Source: Frateuria aurantia DSM 6220 (GTDB lineage: Bacteria > Pseudomonadota > Gammaproteobacteria > Xanthomonadales > Rhodanobacteraceae). From it: a DNA stretch of 64,000 bases. The notes under the pieces were generated by a model. It did no database searches, was not told the DNA's origin, and saw only the letters and a list, made by a program, of their open reading frames with translations. The position numbers and the translations under genes are program-made. This document shows, piece after piece, positions 18,385-27,285 of this stretch (position 1 is the stretch's first letter; every line of letters begins with the position of its first letter). The stretch is taken from assembly GCF_000242255.2 (NCBI RefSeq), contig NC_017033.1:2553110-2617109 (forward strand). The letters run 5' to 3'.

Positions 18385-19332
18385 TCAACCGCGCGGATGA
18401 TGCATGGCGTGCAGCCGCTTCAGGCCTTCCTTGGCCACCAGGGTGTAGATCTGGGTGGTGCTGAGCGCGCTGTGGCCCAGCAGCATCTGCAGGGATCGCA
18501 GATCGGCGCCGTGGTTCAGCAGATGGGTGGCGAATGAGTGTCGCAGCACATGCGGCGAGACCTTGTCGCTGGCGATGCCGACCTGCACGGCGTAACGCTT
18601 GATCAAGGTCCAGAACATCTGCCGGGTCATGCCCTCGCCACGCCGACTGAGAAACAAGGCCTCGGGCTGGCGGGGTCCGGCCAGCATCGGGCGCACTTCA
18701 TCCAGATAGCGTTCGACCCAGCGCTGCGACAGTTCGGCCACCGGAACCAGTCGGTCCTTGCCCCCCTTGCCGGTGATGCGCAATACCGCCTGCCGCCGGT
18801 TCAGACCGGCCAGCGGCAGCTCGACCAGCTCGGACACGCGCAGGCCCGAGGCATACATCAGCTCCAGCATCGCCTTGTCGCGCAGCCCCAGCGAAGTGCT
18901 CTCGTCCGGCGCCTGCAGCAAGGCCTCGATCTGGCCTTCACCCAAGGCCTTGGGCACGCCGCGCGGCAATCTGGGCCGTTCCAGCAGCAGGGTCGGGTCG
19001 TCGAAGCCCGGCTGGCGGCGGGCCAGATCGGCATAGAAGCGCCTGAACGCCGATTGCCGGCGTGCCATCGAACGCACCGACAGCGGCGCCGAGCCCTGGT
19101 AGGCCGCCAGATCCTCGCGACGGGCGGAAACCAGTTCGCGATGGCGCCCCGCCAGCCAGCCGCCCAGTCCCAGCAGATCACTGCGATAGGCCTCCAGCGT
19201 GCGTTCGGCCAGACCATGTTCGGACCAGATCCGCTCGATGAAACCGGCAATGCGTTGCCGGTCGGCGGCGCTGGCCTGGGCGGGACTGCCGGGATCCGGC
19301 CCGGGTGATGAAGACTTGTGGAGATCGGACAT
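18385..19332 (-). CDS. xerD: Site-specific tyrosine recombinase XerD
   Basis: About 315 residues. With XerC it resolves chromosome dimers at dif. N-terminal SAM-like core-binding domain (residues about 20-110), then the catalytic domain with Arg in ASGLRVSELV, Lys in GKGGKDR, H-x-x-R in SPHVLRHSFATHLL, and LGHSALSTTQIYTLV with the nucleophilic Tyr. The sequence LPRGVPKALGEGQIEALL is typical of XerD. Start at ATG 19332 has GAGG about 9 bases upstream. This is a housekeeping Xer protein by motif and context, not an integrase of a mobile element. Confidence 0.93.
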   Translation of the reverse strand: MSDLHKSSSPGPDPGSPAQASAADRQRIAGFIERIWSEHGLAERTLEAYRSDLLGLGGWLAGRHRELVSARREDLAAYQGSAPLSVRSMARRQSAFRRFYADLARRQPGFDDPTLLLERPRLPRGVPKALGEGQIEALLQAPDESTSLGLRDKAMLELMYASGLRVSELVELPLAGLNRRQAVLRITGKGGKDRLVPVAELSQRWVERYLDEVRPMLAGPRQPEALFLSRRGEGMTRQMFWTLIKRYAVQVGIASDKVSPHVLRHSFATHLLNHGADLRSLQMLLGHSALSTTQIYTLVAKEGLKRLHAMHHPRG

Positions 19333-19378
19333 AGGCGACATCCTCGCCCGGTCCCGACAGGCAGACAAGCCCCGCCCG

Positions 19379-19903
19379 ATGAAAACGCCCCCACCCCGAC
19401 GGCGCCTGCTTCGCCAGATCGCCGCTGCCGCTTATGACCTGCTGGTCTGCACCGCCCTGCTGGCCGCTTCGGGCCTGATGGCGCAGCTGGCCACCCATGG
19501 CCGCTTGTTCGATGCCGCCGGCCACCTGCGCCATGCCTGGTTCCGCCCCTTGCAGGCCGGCGTGATCGCCGCTTATCTGCTGCTGTCGTGGTCACGCGGC
19601 GGGCAGACGCTGGGATTGAGGGCCTGGAAGTTGCGTCTGGTCTCGGCGGATGGCGGCCCGACCAGCGGCTGGCAGCGAGGGTGGCGGCTGCTGATCATCA
19701 GTCTGCCCTGGCTGGCCCTGGAGGCCGCCCACGCCGCCAGCCTGAACACCGCCCTGACCGGGGTCGCTTTGCTATGGACACTGGCCTGGGCTTGTGGCCT
19801 GATCGACCCTGATCGATGTGCGATACAGGATCGCCTGGCCGGGACCCGCATGCATGTCGTCAACCCGAGGTTGGTCCAGAGCAATCCGGTCGGACCCGAT
19901 TGA
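19379..19903 (+). CDS. RDD family membrane protein
   Basis: A 174-residue inner-membrane protein from ATG 19379. The RDD domain is recognisable: RQIAAAAYDLLVCTALL (RxxAxxxDxxI-like start), SRGGQTLGLRAWKLRLV, and the late DPDRCAIQDRLAGTRM (the D-R-L motif). Three hydrophobic segments are present. The gene is divergent from xerD by 46 bases, a neighbour pair often seen in Gammaproteobacteria. Function of RDD proteins is mostly unknown; some act in ion transport. Confidence 0.88.
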   Translation: MKTPPPRRRLLRQIAAAAYDLLVCTALLAASGLMAQLATHGRLFDAAGHLRHAWFRPLQAGVIAAYLLLSWSRGGQTLGLRAWKLRLVSADGGPTSGWQRGWRLLIISLPWLALEAAHAASLNTALTGVALLWTLAWACGLIDPDRCAIQDRLAGTRMHVVNPRLVQSNPVGPD

Positions 19904-19963
19904 AAACAACTCTCTCTGTGATGGGTTAAAATGTCGCACCAGAAGCCTTCAGGCGGCAAGAGC

Positions 19964-21217
19964 ATGCTTTACGAACTCCACGAATGGCAGCGTTCCGTGC
20001 TCGGCTCGATGAGCTACTGGGCCCAGGCCAGTGCCAAGGCCTTGACCGAACAGAACAGCCTGTTCTCGCAGCTGCCCGGCGCGCAGCGCGTGGCGGCCGG
20101 CTGCGAATTGATGTACCGGCTGGGCAAGGACTACGAAAAACCCGAGTTCGGGATCGCCCGGGTCGAGCGTGACGGGGCCGAACTGGCCATCAACGAGCAT
20201 GTCATCGAAGCCCGGCCGTTCTGTCAGCTGCGCCACTTCCGCCGCTATGCGACCTCGTCCGAGACGCTTGCCAAACTGGAACGGGACCCGTTGGTGCTGG
20301 TCGTCGCCCCGCTGTCCGGCCACCATGCCACCTTGCTGCGCGATACGGTGCGTACCCTGCTGCCGGAACACGATGTCCACATCACCGACTGGGTCGATGC
20401 ACGGATGGTCCCGGCCGACGTCGGCGGCTTCGGGCTGGATGACTACGTTGCCTATATCGAGGACTTCATCCGCATGCTGGGCGCCGAGCGGCTGCACGTG
20501 ATTTCCGTGTGCCAGCCGACAGTGCCGGTACTGGCCGCGGCCTCGCTGATGGCCGCCCGTGGCGAGACTACGCCCTTGAGCCTGACCCTGATGGGCGGCC
20601 CGATCGACCCGAGGGAAAGTCCGACCGACGTCAACAGCCTGGCCACCACCCGCCCGCTGAGCTGGTTCGAGAACCATGTGATCCACACGGTACCGGCCAC
20701 CTATCCCGGTCATGGCCGGCCGGTGTATCCGGGCTTTCTGCAGCATGCCGGCTTCGTGGCGATGAACCCCGGCCGCCACGTCAGCTCGCACTGGGACTTC
20801 TACCAGGATCTGTTGCGTGGCGATCTGAACGATGCCGCCCAGCATCGCCGTTTCTACGACGAATACAATGCCGTGCTGGATATGCCGGCCGAATTCTATC
20901 TGGACACCATCGAAATCGTGTTCCAGGAGTTTCTGCTGGCGCGTGGCCTGTGGCAGGTCAAGGGCGAGCTGGTGAATCCTGCCGCCATCCGCCGCGGCGC
21001 TCTGCTGACCATCGAAGGCGAGCTGGACGACATTTCGGGGCTGGGCCAGACCGCCGCGGCCCACGGGCTGTGCAGCGGCATTCCCAAACGCCGGCATCAG
21101 CACGAAGTCATCGCCGATGCCGGCCACTACGGCATCTTCAGTGGCCGGCGCTGGCGGGAAACGGTTTACCCCATCGTCCGCGATTTTATACGCCGTCAGC
21201 CTGTGCCGAAGCGCTGA
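19964..21217 (+). CDS. phaZ: Intracellular polyhydroxyalkanoate depolymerase
   Basis: A 417-residue enzyme that breaks down cytoplasmic PHA/PHB granules. The start MLYELHEWQRSVL matches the conserved N-terminus of PhaZ1-type depolymerases, so ATG 19964 was preferred over the ORF start at 19931. The nucleophile elbow is VISVCQPTVPVL, with Cys in place of the usual Ser, as known for Ralstonia-type intracellular enzymes. The end carries the catalytic His in ADAGHYGIFSGRRW. No PHA synthase gene is in the window. Its 3' end overlaps that of ltaE by 22 bases, tail to tail. Confidence 0.93.
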   Translation: MLYELHEWQRSVLGSMSYWAQASAKALTEQNSLFSQLPGAQRVAAGCELMYRLGKDYEKPEFGIARVERDGAELAINEHVIEARPFCQLRHFRRYATSSETLAKLERDPLVLVVAPLSGHHATLLRDTVRTLLPEHDVHITDWVDARMVPADVGGFGLDDYVAYIEDFIRMLGAERLHVISVCQPTVPVLAAASLMAARGETTPLSLTLMGGPIDPRESPTDVNSLATTRPLSWFENHVIHTVPATYPGHGRPVYPGFLQHAGFVAMNPGRHVSSHWDFYQDLLRGDLNDAAQHRRFYDEYNAVLDMPAEFYLDTIEIVFQEFLLARGLWQVKGELVNPAAIRRGALLTIEGELDDISGLGQTAAAHGLCSGIPKRRHQHEVIADAGHYGIFSGRRWRETVYPIVRDFIRRQPVPKR

Positions 21218-22251
21218 GCGGACGCGCCGGCACCCAGGAAAAAGCTGCGGAAGGCCTCCAGACTGCGCTCGATGGCGGCATCGTCAATGCCCAGGTGGGT
21301 CACCAGCCGCAGGCTGGGCAGATAGCCGACACCGATCTTTACCCCATGGCTGGCCAGATGGGTGGCCAGCGCCCGCTGCCGCTCCAGCGGCAAGGCGGCA
21401 AACACCATATTGGTGTGATGGCTGACTTCACCCAGCTCGGGCAGACCGGACAGGCCTTCGGCCAGGCGCCTGGCCCGCGCGTGATCCTCGGCCAGGCGCT
21501 CGACATGATGATCCAGCGCATGGATGCCGGCTGCCGCCAGCATGCCGGCCTGGCGCCAGCCGCCGCCGGTCACTTTGCGCCAGCGCCTCGCCTTGTCGAT
21601 CAACACGCGCGATCCCAGCAACACCGACCCCACCGGTGCGCCCAGGCCCTTGGAGAGGCAGATCGAGACCGAGTCGAAATAGCGGCAGATCTGGCGGGCA
21701 CTGACGCCGCGGTCCACCGCGGCGTTGAACAGCCGGGCGCCATCCAGATGCAGGGACAGGCCATGCGCCCGCGCGACATCGTGGGCCGATTCCAGGTACT
21801 CCAGCGGCAGCGCACGGCCGTTCCAGGTATTTTCCAACACCAGCAGCCGGGTCCGCGCGAAATGGGGATCGATCGGCTTCACCGAGGCGGCCACCTGATC
21901 CAGCGGCAGGCGGCCGTCCGCCAGCTGTACGACAGGCTGGGGCTGGATGGAACCCAGCACCGCCGCACCGCCGCCCTCCCATTTGAAGGTATGCGCATCC
22001 ATGCCGACCAGGTATTCGTCGCCACGTTCGCAATGCGCCAGCAAGGCCAGCAGGTTGGACTGGGTACCGCTGGGTACGAACAAGGCGGCTTCGAAGCCCA
22101 GATCCTTGCCCAGTCGCTGCTGCAGCGCCTGAACCGTCGGATCCTCGCCATACACGTCGTCCCCCACCGGCGCATCGCGCATCGCGTCACGCATCGCCTC
22201 GGTCGGCAAGGTCACCGTGTCACTTCTCAGATCAATCACATCCACTTCCAT
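21196..22251 (-). CDS. ltaE: Low-specificity L-threonine aldolase
   Basis: PLP enzyme splitting L-threonine and L-allo-threonine into glycine and acetaldehyde. About 351 residues from ATG 22251 (AGGTGGA just upstream). Conserved parts: [18 protein letters not shown] at the N-terminus, [25 protein letters not shown] and the PLP lysine in [14 protein letters not shown]. Converges on phaZ with overlapping ends. Confidence 0.94.
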   Translation of the reverse strand: MEVDVIDLRSDTVTLPTEAMRDAMRDAPVGDDVYGEDPTVQALQQRLGKDLGFEAALFVPSGTQSNLLALLAHCERGDEYLVGMDAHTFKWEGGGAAVLGSIQPQPVVQLADGRLPLDQVAASVKPIDPHFARTRLLVLENTWNGRALPLEYLESAHDVARAHGLSLHLDGARLFNAAVDRGVSARQICRYFDSVSICLSKGLGAPVGSVLLGSRVLIDKARRWRKVTGGGWRQAGMLAAAGIHALDHHVERLAEDHARARRLAEGLSGLPELGEVSHHTNMVFAALPLERQRALATHLASHGVKIGVGYLPSLRLVTHLGIDDAAIERSLEAFRSFFLGAGASAQRFGTG

Positions 22252-22447
22252 TCCACCTGCGACCAAAAAACCCAGCTTAGCGCCAGGGCCGCGGCAAACA
22301 TAGCCCACCAAGGTGAAGGCAAAGCTGGCCGTATCGTCAGAACTGTCGGCCGGTCACGCAGACGTCGCGGTCTGCCCGGCGCTTGAAAACGGAACCCTCC
22401 GGCCTGTGCTAACGTCGGCCGCGACATCACCCGAAGGGAATCCGGTC

Positions 22448-22960
22448 ATGCACGACTACGCCATCTGCGACCTCTGCGACGCCCACGAAGACCGGCTGCA
22501 GCAGGGGCGCCTGCAGATCGTCGAGCCTGAGTACCAGATCTACGGCGGACGCCGCCATTTCTCCGGCCCGGTCTTTACGCTGAAGGTATTCGAGGACAAT
22601 TCGCTGGTCCGCAGCCTGCTGGAGCAGCCGGGGCTGGGACGGGTCCTGGTGGTCGATGGCGGTGCCAGCCGGCGCTGCGCCCTGCTCGGCGGCAATCTGG
22701 CGGCGCTGGCGGCCGACAATGGCTGGGCCGGCCTGCTGATCTGCGGCTCCGTACGCGACCGGCAGGAGCTGGATGCCGCCGAGGTCGGAATCCGGGCGCT
22801 GGGCCTGCATCCGCGCAAGAGCACCAAACGCGGACTGGGCGGTCAAGGCGATGTAGGCACCGCCCTGCACTTTTCCGGTGTTCGCATCCGCTGCGGCGAT
22901 TGGCTGTATGCCGATGAGGACGGCATCCTGATTTCCGATGAGCCACTGCCGCCGGCCTGA
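22448..22960 (+). CDS. rraA: RraA-family protein (4-hydroxy-4-methyl-2-oxoglutarate aldolase / RNase E inhibitor-like)
   Basis: A 170-residue protein starting MHDYAICDLCDAHEDRL, the usual RraA N-terminus. The active-site or ligand loop is GGNLAALAADNGWAGLLICGSVRDRQEL, with the GxxRD motif. Family members are either regulators of RNase E activity or class II HMG/CHA aldolases. The aldolase catalytic residues (Arg-Asp in SVRDR) are kept, so enzyme activity is possible. It converges on lptG with a 10-base gap. Confidence 0.9.
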   Translation: MHDYAICDLCDAHEDRLQQGRLQIVEPEYQIYGGRRHFSGPVFTLKVFEDNSLVRSLLEQPGLGRVLVVDGGASRRCALLGGNLAALAADNGWAGLLICGSVRDRQELDAAEVGIRALGLHPRKSTKRGLGGQGDVGTALHFSGVRIRCGDWLYADEDGILISDEPLPPA

Positions 22961-22970
22961 GCCGGCAAGC

Positions 22971-24074
22971 TCAACTGTGGCGTCGGAAGTACAGCCAGGC
23001 CGCCCCGCTCAGCGCCATCGCCGGCAACAGGTTGGCCAGCAGCGGCGGAATCCCGTAGACCGTGCCGAAGCTGACGATCGCCTGCTGCAGAAAGTACCAG
23101 GCGATCGCCAGCAGCATGCCGACGAACATCCGCTTGCCCAGACCGCCTGAACGCAGGGCTCCGAAGGCGAACGGCATCGTGCACAGCACCAGCACCAGCA
23201 CATTGAAGGGATAGATGGCACGGCCCCAGAAGGCCGAAGCATAAACGCCCGGACTTTCGCCGTTGGCTTCCAGGTAGGCCATATTGCGACGCAGGTCGCG
23301 CATCGGCAGATATTCGGGATGGATCACCGACTGCTCGATCACCGAAGGATTGAGGTTGGAATCCCAGGCCTCGCGATCCGTCTCCTGACTGCTGACACCG
23401 GCCGGGCCAAGCACGGCGCTGCGGACCTGCTTCAGCACCCACTGCCCGCCCTCATGCGTCGCGATCCGTGCATGGTCGAAACGCGAAATCTGGCCGTCCG
23501 GGGTCAGGGTGAATACCCGCACGTCCAGCAGTTCCACCTCGGGCTGCACATCGCCGTGACGGACCAGGATCGCCTGCTTGGCATTGATCACCCGCGCACC
23601 GTCCCGCGCCCACAAGCCGCTCTCGGTGGCCCCCAGGCTGCGCGACTTCAGGCGCGCCATCATCTGCTGGGCCTGCTGGTCACCCCAGGGCGCCAGAGTC
23701 TCGCCAAGAATCACCACCCCGACAATCAGCACCGTGACCACCCCTACAGCCGAGGCGGCAATCCGCAGCTTGGACATGCCTGCCGCCCGCAGAGCGGTCA
23801 GCTCACCGGTCGAGGCCAGACTGCCCAGCCCCATCAGACCACCGATCAGAGCGGCATTGCCGAACATCTGATAGAGCCGGCGCGGCAGGGTCACCAGTAC
23901 ATAGAGCATCGCGCCGCTCAGCGTATAGCCATTCTTGCCGACATTGCCGAGCTGGCGCAGAAACTGCAGCACCGCGTCGAAGCCGGTCAGCACCAGCCAG
24001 GTCATCAGCAGCGAACTGAGCACGGTGATGCCGATCAGCCGATCGACCCGCTTGATGGACAGATCGAGCTTCAT
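22971..24074 (-). CDS. lptG: LPS export ABC transporter permease LptG
   Basis: About 367 residues. One of the two inner-membrane subunits of the LptB2FG complex that extracts lipopolysaccharide and drives it along the Lpt bridge. Six hydrophobic segments in two blocks of three flank a periplasmic beta-jellyroll domain (about residues 130-270). The N-terminal MKLDLSIKRVDRLIGITVLSSLL and the coupling helix GELTALRAAGMSKLRI are typical. The start ATG 24074 overlaps the lptF stop (ATGA), so the two are made together. Confidence 0.95.
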   Translation of the reverse strand: MKLDLSIKRVDRLIGITVLSSLLMTWLVLTGFDAVLQFLRQLGNVGKNGYTLSGAMLYVLVTLPRRLYQMFGNAALIGGLMGLGSLASTGELTALRAAGMSKLRIAASAVGVVTVLIVGVVILGETLAPWGDQQAQQMMARLKSRSLGATESGLWARDGARVINAKQAILVRHGDVQPEVELLDVRVFTLTPDGQISRFDHARIATHEGGQWVLKQVRSAVLGPAGVSSQETDREAWDSNLNPSVIEQSVIHPEYLPMRDLRRNMAYLEANGESPGVYASAFWGRAIYPFNVLVLVLCTMPFAFGALRSGGLGKRMFVGMLLAIAWYFLQQAIVSFGTVYGIPPLLANLLPAMALSGAAWLYFRRHS

Positions 24075-25180
24075 GCCGCCACCTCGCGTCGGCGGCGCGG
24101 CCGGTATTGACGGGCAAAAGCCCAACCGGCCAGGCCAAAGATCAGCAGATCGATCAGCCACATCGAGGCGGCATTGTGCCAATGGCCCTTGGATATCTGG
24201 GCCCGGCAGATCGCCAGCATGGCGTGGTAGACGAAAAAGGCCAGCACCGCCAGCAGCAACCGCCCGTAACGGGGTTCGCGCGGACTCTGTCGCGACATCG
24301 GCAGCGCCAACATCATCAGCACCAGCACCATCATCGGCACGGTGGTGCGCTCGGCCAGCTCCGAACGGGCCAGCGGGTCCGACGAGCGGGCCAGATCCAG
24401 GGTCCGCATCGCCAGCACCGGATCATCATCATCGTCACTGGACTGCAGATTGGACAGCGAAGCGTCGTTGAGCTGGTACTTCATCGCGCGCCAGGCATTG
24501 TCGTCCAGCGGGATCTCGTATTGCCAGCCATCGCTCAATTCCAGAAAACGACCGCCGCCGTTGCTCTCCTGGTACAGGCGACCATGGGCACCCGATACGA
24601 TCTTCAGCTCGTGCCGCCCTTGCTTGTCGACACGCTCGGTCGCCAGAAAAGTCCGCCCCAGCTGACGGCCATTGCGGCTGAGCTCGTCCACGAAGATGAT
24701 GCCCGCGGTACGCCCGGGCAGATCAGTGAACTGCCCCGCGTTCAGACCCGCGGCGATGACCGAACGATTGGCCTGCACGATGAGATCGTTGGAAGTTCGC
24801 ATCGCCCAGGGGCCCAGCCACATCGACACCACGGCCACCAGCAGCGCCGTGATCAGCCCCAGCATTGCGACCGGTCGCAACAGGCCGCGCAACCCCATGC
24901 CGGAAGAGGCCAGCACATGCATCTCGCTTTCGCGATACATCCGGCCCAGCCCCTGCAACAACCCCAGAAACGCCGCCAGCGGCAGAAGATTGGACAGCCC
25001 CTCGACCATGTTCAGCCCCAGCACCTGGAACATCACACTGGCGGGAAAGCTGCCATTGGCCACCTGCTGCAGCACATGGGCGAACGAAGTGCCGGCGAAG
25101 ATCGTCAGCAGGACCACGGCCGTGGCCGCCATCGCCAACGATAGCTCGCGTAGAAAGTAGCGGTCGAGAATACTCAGCAT
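24071..25180 (-). CDS. lptF: LPS export ABC transporter permease LptF
   Basis: A 369-residue partner of LptG. Begins MLSILDRYFLRELSLAMAATA, as in other LptF proteins. Six hydrophobic segments in 3+3 arrangement around a periplasmic domain. The coupling region MYRESEMHVLASSGMGLRGL interacts with LptB in known structures. A short acidic run SDDDDDP sits in the periplasmic domain. Transcribed away from pepA across a 98-base shared region; this divergent lptFG/pepA order is common in Gammaproteobacteria. Confidence 0.96.
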   Translation of the reverse strand: MLSILDRYFLRELSLAMAATAVVLLTIFAGTSFAHVLQQVANGSFPASVMFQVLGLNMVEGLSNLLPLAAFLGLLQGLGRMYRESEMHVLASSGMGLRGLLRPVAMLGLITALLVAVVSMWLGPWAMRTSNDLIVQANRSVIAAGLNAGQFTDLPGRTAGIIFVDELSRNGRQLGRTFLATERVDKQGRHELKIVSGAHGRLYQESNGGGRFLELSDGWQYEIPLDDNAWRAMKYQLNDASLSNLQSSDDDDDPVLAMRTLDLARSSDPLARSELAERTTVPMMVLVLMMLALPMSRQSPREPRYGRLLLAVLAFFVYHAMLAICRAQISKGHWHNAASMWLIDLLIFGLAGWAFARQYRPRRRREVAA

Positions 25181-25278
25181 GATGCGATAACATAGATCCA
25201 GTCGCCGACTGCATGATGCGCCGGCAAACCGCGAGTTTAACGCGTCCGGGGCCCCTCGGATGCCTGCAGGAAATTTCG
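25181..25278. promoter_or_regulatory. Shared 98-base region between divergent lptFG and pepA
   Basis: Both operons must start in or near this gap, which has locally more A+T around 25185-25245. AGGAAA (about 25268-25273) is the pepA ribosome binding site. I could not assign -35/-10 boxes with confidence. In E. coli PepA itself binds DNA near its own gene, but that site cannot be judged here. Confidence 0.4.
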
Positions 25279-26769
25279 ATGACTTTACAGTTCAGCCTGA
25301 CCTCCGCCGCTCCCGAGAGCATCGCCACCGCCTGCATCGTTGCCGGCGTCTATGAAGGCGGCGTATTCACCAGCGGCGCCGCCCGCCTGGATACCGCCAG
25401 CCAGGGCGCGCTCAAGCAGCTGGTCGATGCCGGCGATCTGACCGGCCAGCTCGGCCAGACCCTGGTGCTGTTCAAGCCGCAGGGCGTCGCCGCCGAGCGC
25501 ATTCTGGTGGTTGGTCTGGGCACGCAGAAGTCCTTTGACGCCCAGCGCTTCCAGAAGGTGAGCCTGGATGCGGCCCGCGCCATCGACAAGCTGCCGGTGA
25601 GCGAAGCCGCCAGCCTGCTGCCGGAGATCGATGTGCCGGCCCACGACATCAACTGGAAGGTCCGCACCGCCGCACTGGCGGCCGATCATGCCGCCTATCG
25701 TTACACCGCCACGATCAAGGCGAAGCCGGGCACCAAACCGCAGCTGGCCAGCCTGCAGCTGAGCGGCGGCGATGCGTCCGCCGATGCGCTGGCCCAGGCT
25801 TCCGCCATTGCCGCCGGCATCCGCTTCGCCCGCGAACTAGCCAACCTTCCGCCCAATATCTGCAATCCGCAATATCTGGCCGACCAGGCCATGGCCGTAG
25901 CCGATGAACACGATGCGGTCAGCTGCCGCATCCTGGACCATGTCGAGATGGAAAGCCTGGGCTTCGGCTCGCTGCTGGCTGTCGGCCGCGGCTCGGTCAA
26001 CAAGCCCAAGCTGATCGCCCTGGAGTATCGCGGCGCAGGGGACGACAGCCGTCCCTACGCCTTGGTCGGCAAGGGCATCACCTTCGACACCGGCGGCATC
26101 AGCCTCAAGCCCGGTGCCGGCATGGATGAAATGAAGTTCGACATGGGCGGTGCCGCCGGCGTGCTGGGCAGCTTCCTGGCCACCGTCAAGCTGGGCCTGC
26201 CGATCAACCTGGTCTGCGTGGTCCCGGCCGTGGAAAACATGCCCGACGGCGATGCCTACCGCCCCGGCGACGTACTGACCAGCCTGTCCGGCATCACCAT
26301 CGAAGTGCTGAACACCGATGCCGAAGGCCGTTTGATCCTGTGCGATGCGCTGACCTGGACGGGCCAGACTTACCAGCCCAAGGCCATGGTCGATGCCGCG
26401 ACCCTGACCGGCGCCTGCGTGGTCGCCCTGGGCAAGCATGCCAGTGGCCTGCTCAGCAAGCATGACGATCTGGCCGATGAATTGCTGAAGGCCGGCCAGC
26501 ACTCGCTGGATCGCGCCTGGCGCCTGCCGTTGTGGGACGATTACCAGAACCAGCTGGAGTCGGGCTTTGCCGATGTCGCCAACATCGGCGGCAAGGCCGG
26601 CGGCACCATCACCGCCGCCTGCTTCCTGGCCCGCTTCACCGAAAACCAGCGCTGGGCCCATCTGGACATCGCCGGTACCGCCTGGGATGAAGGTCGCAAG
26701 GGCAGCAGCACCGGCCGCCCGGTCAGTCTGCTGACCCAGTGGCTGATCGACCGCGCACAGGAGGCCTGA
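25279..26769 (+). CDS. pepA: Leucyl aminopeptidase (cytosol aminopeptidase, M17)
   Basis: A 496-residue hexameric zinc/manganese aminopeptidase. Start at ATG 25279 (MTLQFSLTSA) behind AGGAAA. The C-terminal catalytic domain shows KGITFDTGGISLKPG, MKFDMGGAAGVLG and the family signature NTDAEGRLIL, which together hold the metal ligands and active-site Lys and Arg. The N-terminal macro-like domain is diverse, as usual. holC follows by 54 bases, matching the widespread pepA-holC order; valS, often next, is not here. Confidence 0.96.
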   Translation: MTLQFSLTSAAPESIATACIVAGVYEGGVFTSGAARLDTASQGALKQLVDAGDLTGQLGQTLVLFKPQGVAAERILVVGLGTQKSFDAQRFQKVSLDAARAIDKLPVSEAASLLPEIDVPAHDINWKVRTAALAADHAAYRYTATIKAKPGTKPQLASLQLSGGDASADALAQASAIAAGIRFARELANLPPNICNPQYLADQAMAVADEHDAVSCRILDHVEMESLGFGSLLAVGRGSVNKPKLIALEYRGAGDDSRPYALVGKGITFDTGGISLKPGAGMDEMKFDMGGAAGVLGSFLATVKLGLPINLVCVVPAVENMPDGDAYRPGDVLTSLSGITIEVLNTDAEGRLILCDALTWTGQTYQPKAMVDAATLTGACVVALGKHASGLLSKHDDLADELLKAGQHSLDRAWRLPLWDDYQNQLESGFADVANIGGKAGGTITAACFLARFTENQRWAHLDIAGTAWDEGRKGSSTGRPVSLLTQWLIDRAQEA

Positions 26770-26823
26770 GCTTGGAGGCCAAGCGCAGCACGGGTGCCGC
26801 GATGACCGGGCTGGACTGAGTCC

Positions 26824-27246
26824 ATGGCACGCGCCGATTTCTATCTGATCGACAAGCCGCGCTTTCGCGACCAGCCTTTGCTGCTGGTCTGCGAACTGGC
26901 CCGGCGAGCCTACGCCAGTCAGCAGCCGACCCTGATCCTGGTGCGTGACGAGGCCCAGGCCGAAGCCTTGGATGAGCTGCTGTGGGCCTTCGACGAGGAT
27001 GCTTTCATCCCGCACCAGCTCGCCGGTGATGCCGATGACGCCAGCACCGCGGTGCTGATCGTGCTGCCCGGCACCACCACTCCGGATCGTCCGCTCATCA
27101 TCAATCTGCGTGACGAGATCGCCGGCGGCGATTACCAGCGGGTGCTGGAAGTCATCGCCGCCGATCCAGCCGAGCGCGATGGCTCCCGCCAGCGCTGGCG
27201 GCAGTATCAGGCCCTCGGCCTGGAACTGGCCAAGCACGACATGTAG
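26824..27246 (+). CDS. holC: DNA polymerase III chi subunit
   Basis: A 140-residue clamp-loader accessory protein that links the replisome to single-strand binding protein. Starts MARADFYLIDKPRFRDQPLLLVCELARRAY, matching HolC. Conserved middle TLILVRDEAQAEALDELLWAFDEDAFIPHQ and the later RPLIINLRDE fit well. Position behind pepA agrees. Confidence 0.93.
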   Translation: MARADFYLIDKPRFRDQPLLLVCELARRAYASQQPTLILVRDEAQAEALDELLWAFDEDAFIPHQLAGDADDASTAVLIVLPGTTTPDRPLIINLRDEIAGGDYQRVLEVIAADPAERDGSRQRWRQYQALGLELAKHDM

Positions 27247-27285
27247 GTCCACCGCCGGCGTGCCCCGAGGCGCCGGCGGATGGCA

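Noticed and set aside
18385-19332. XerD read as an integrase of an island carrying the bacteriocin locus
   Set aside because: Sequence and neighbourhood (divergent RDD gene) fit the chromosomal dif recombinase; no attachment repeats were found.
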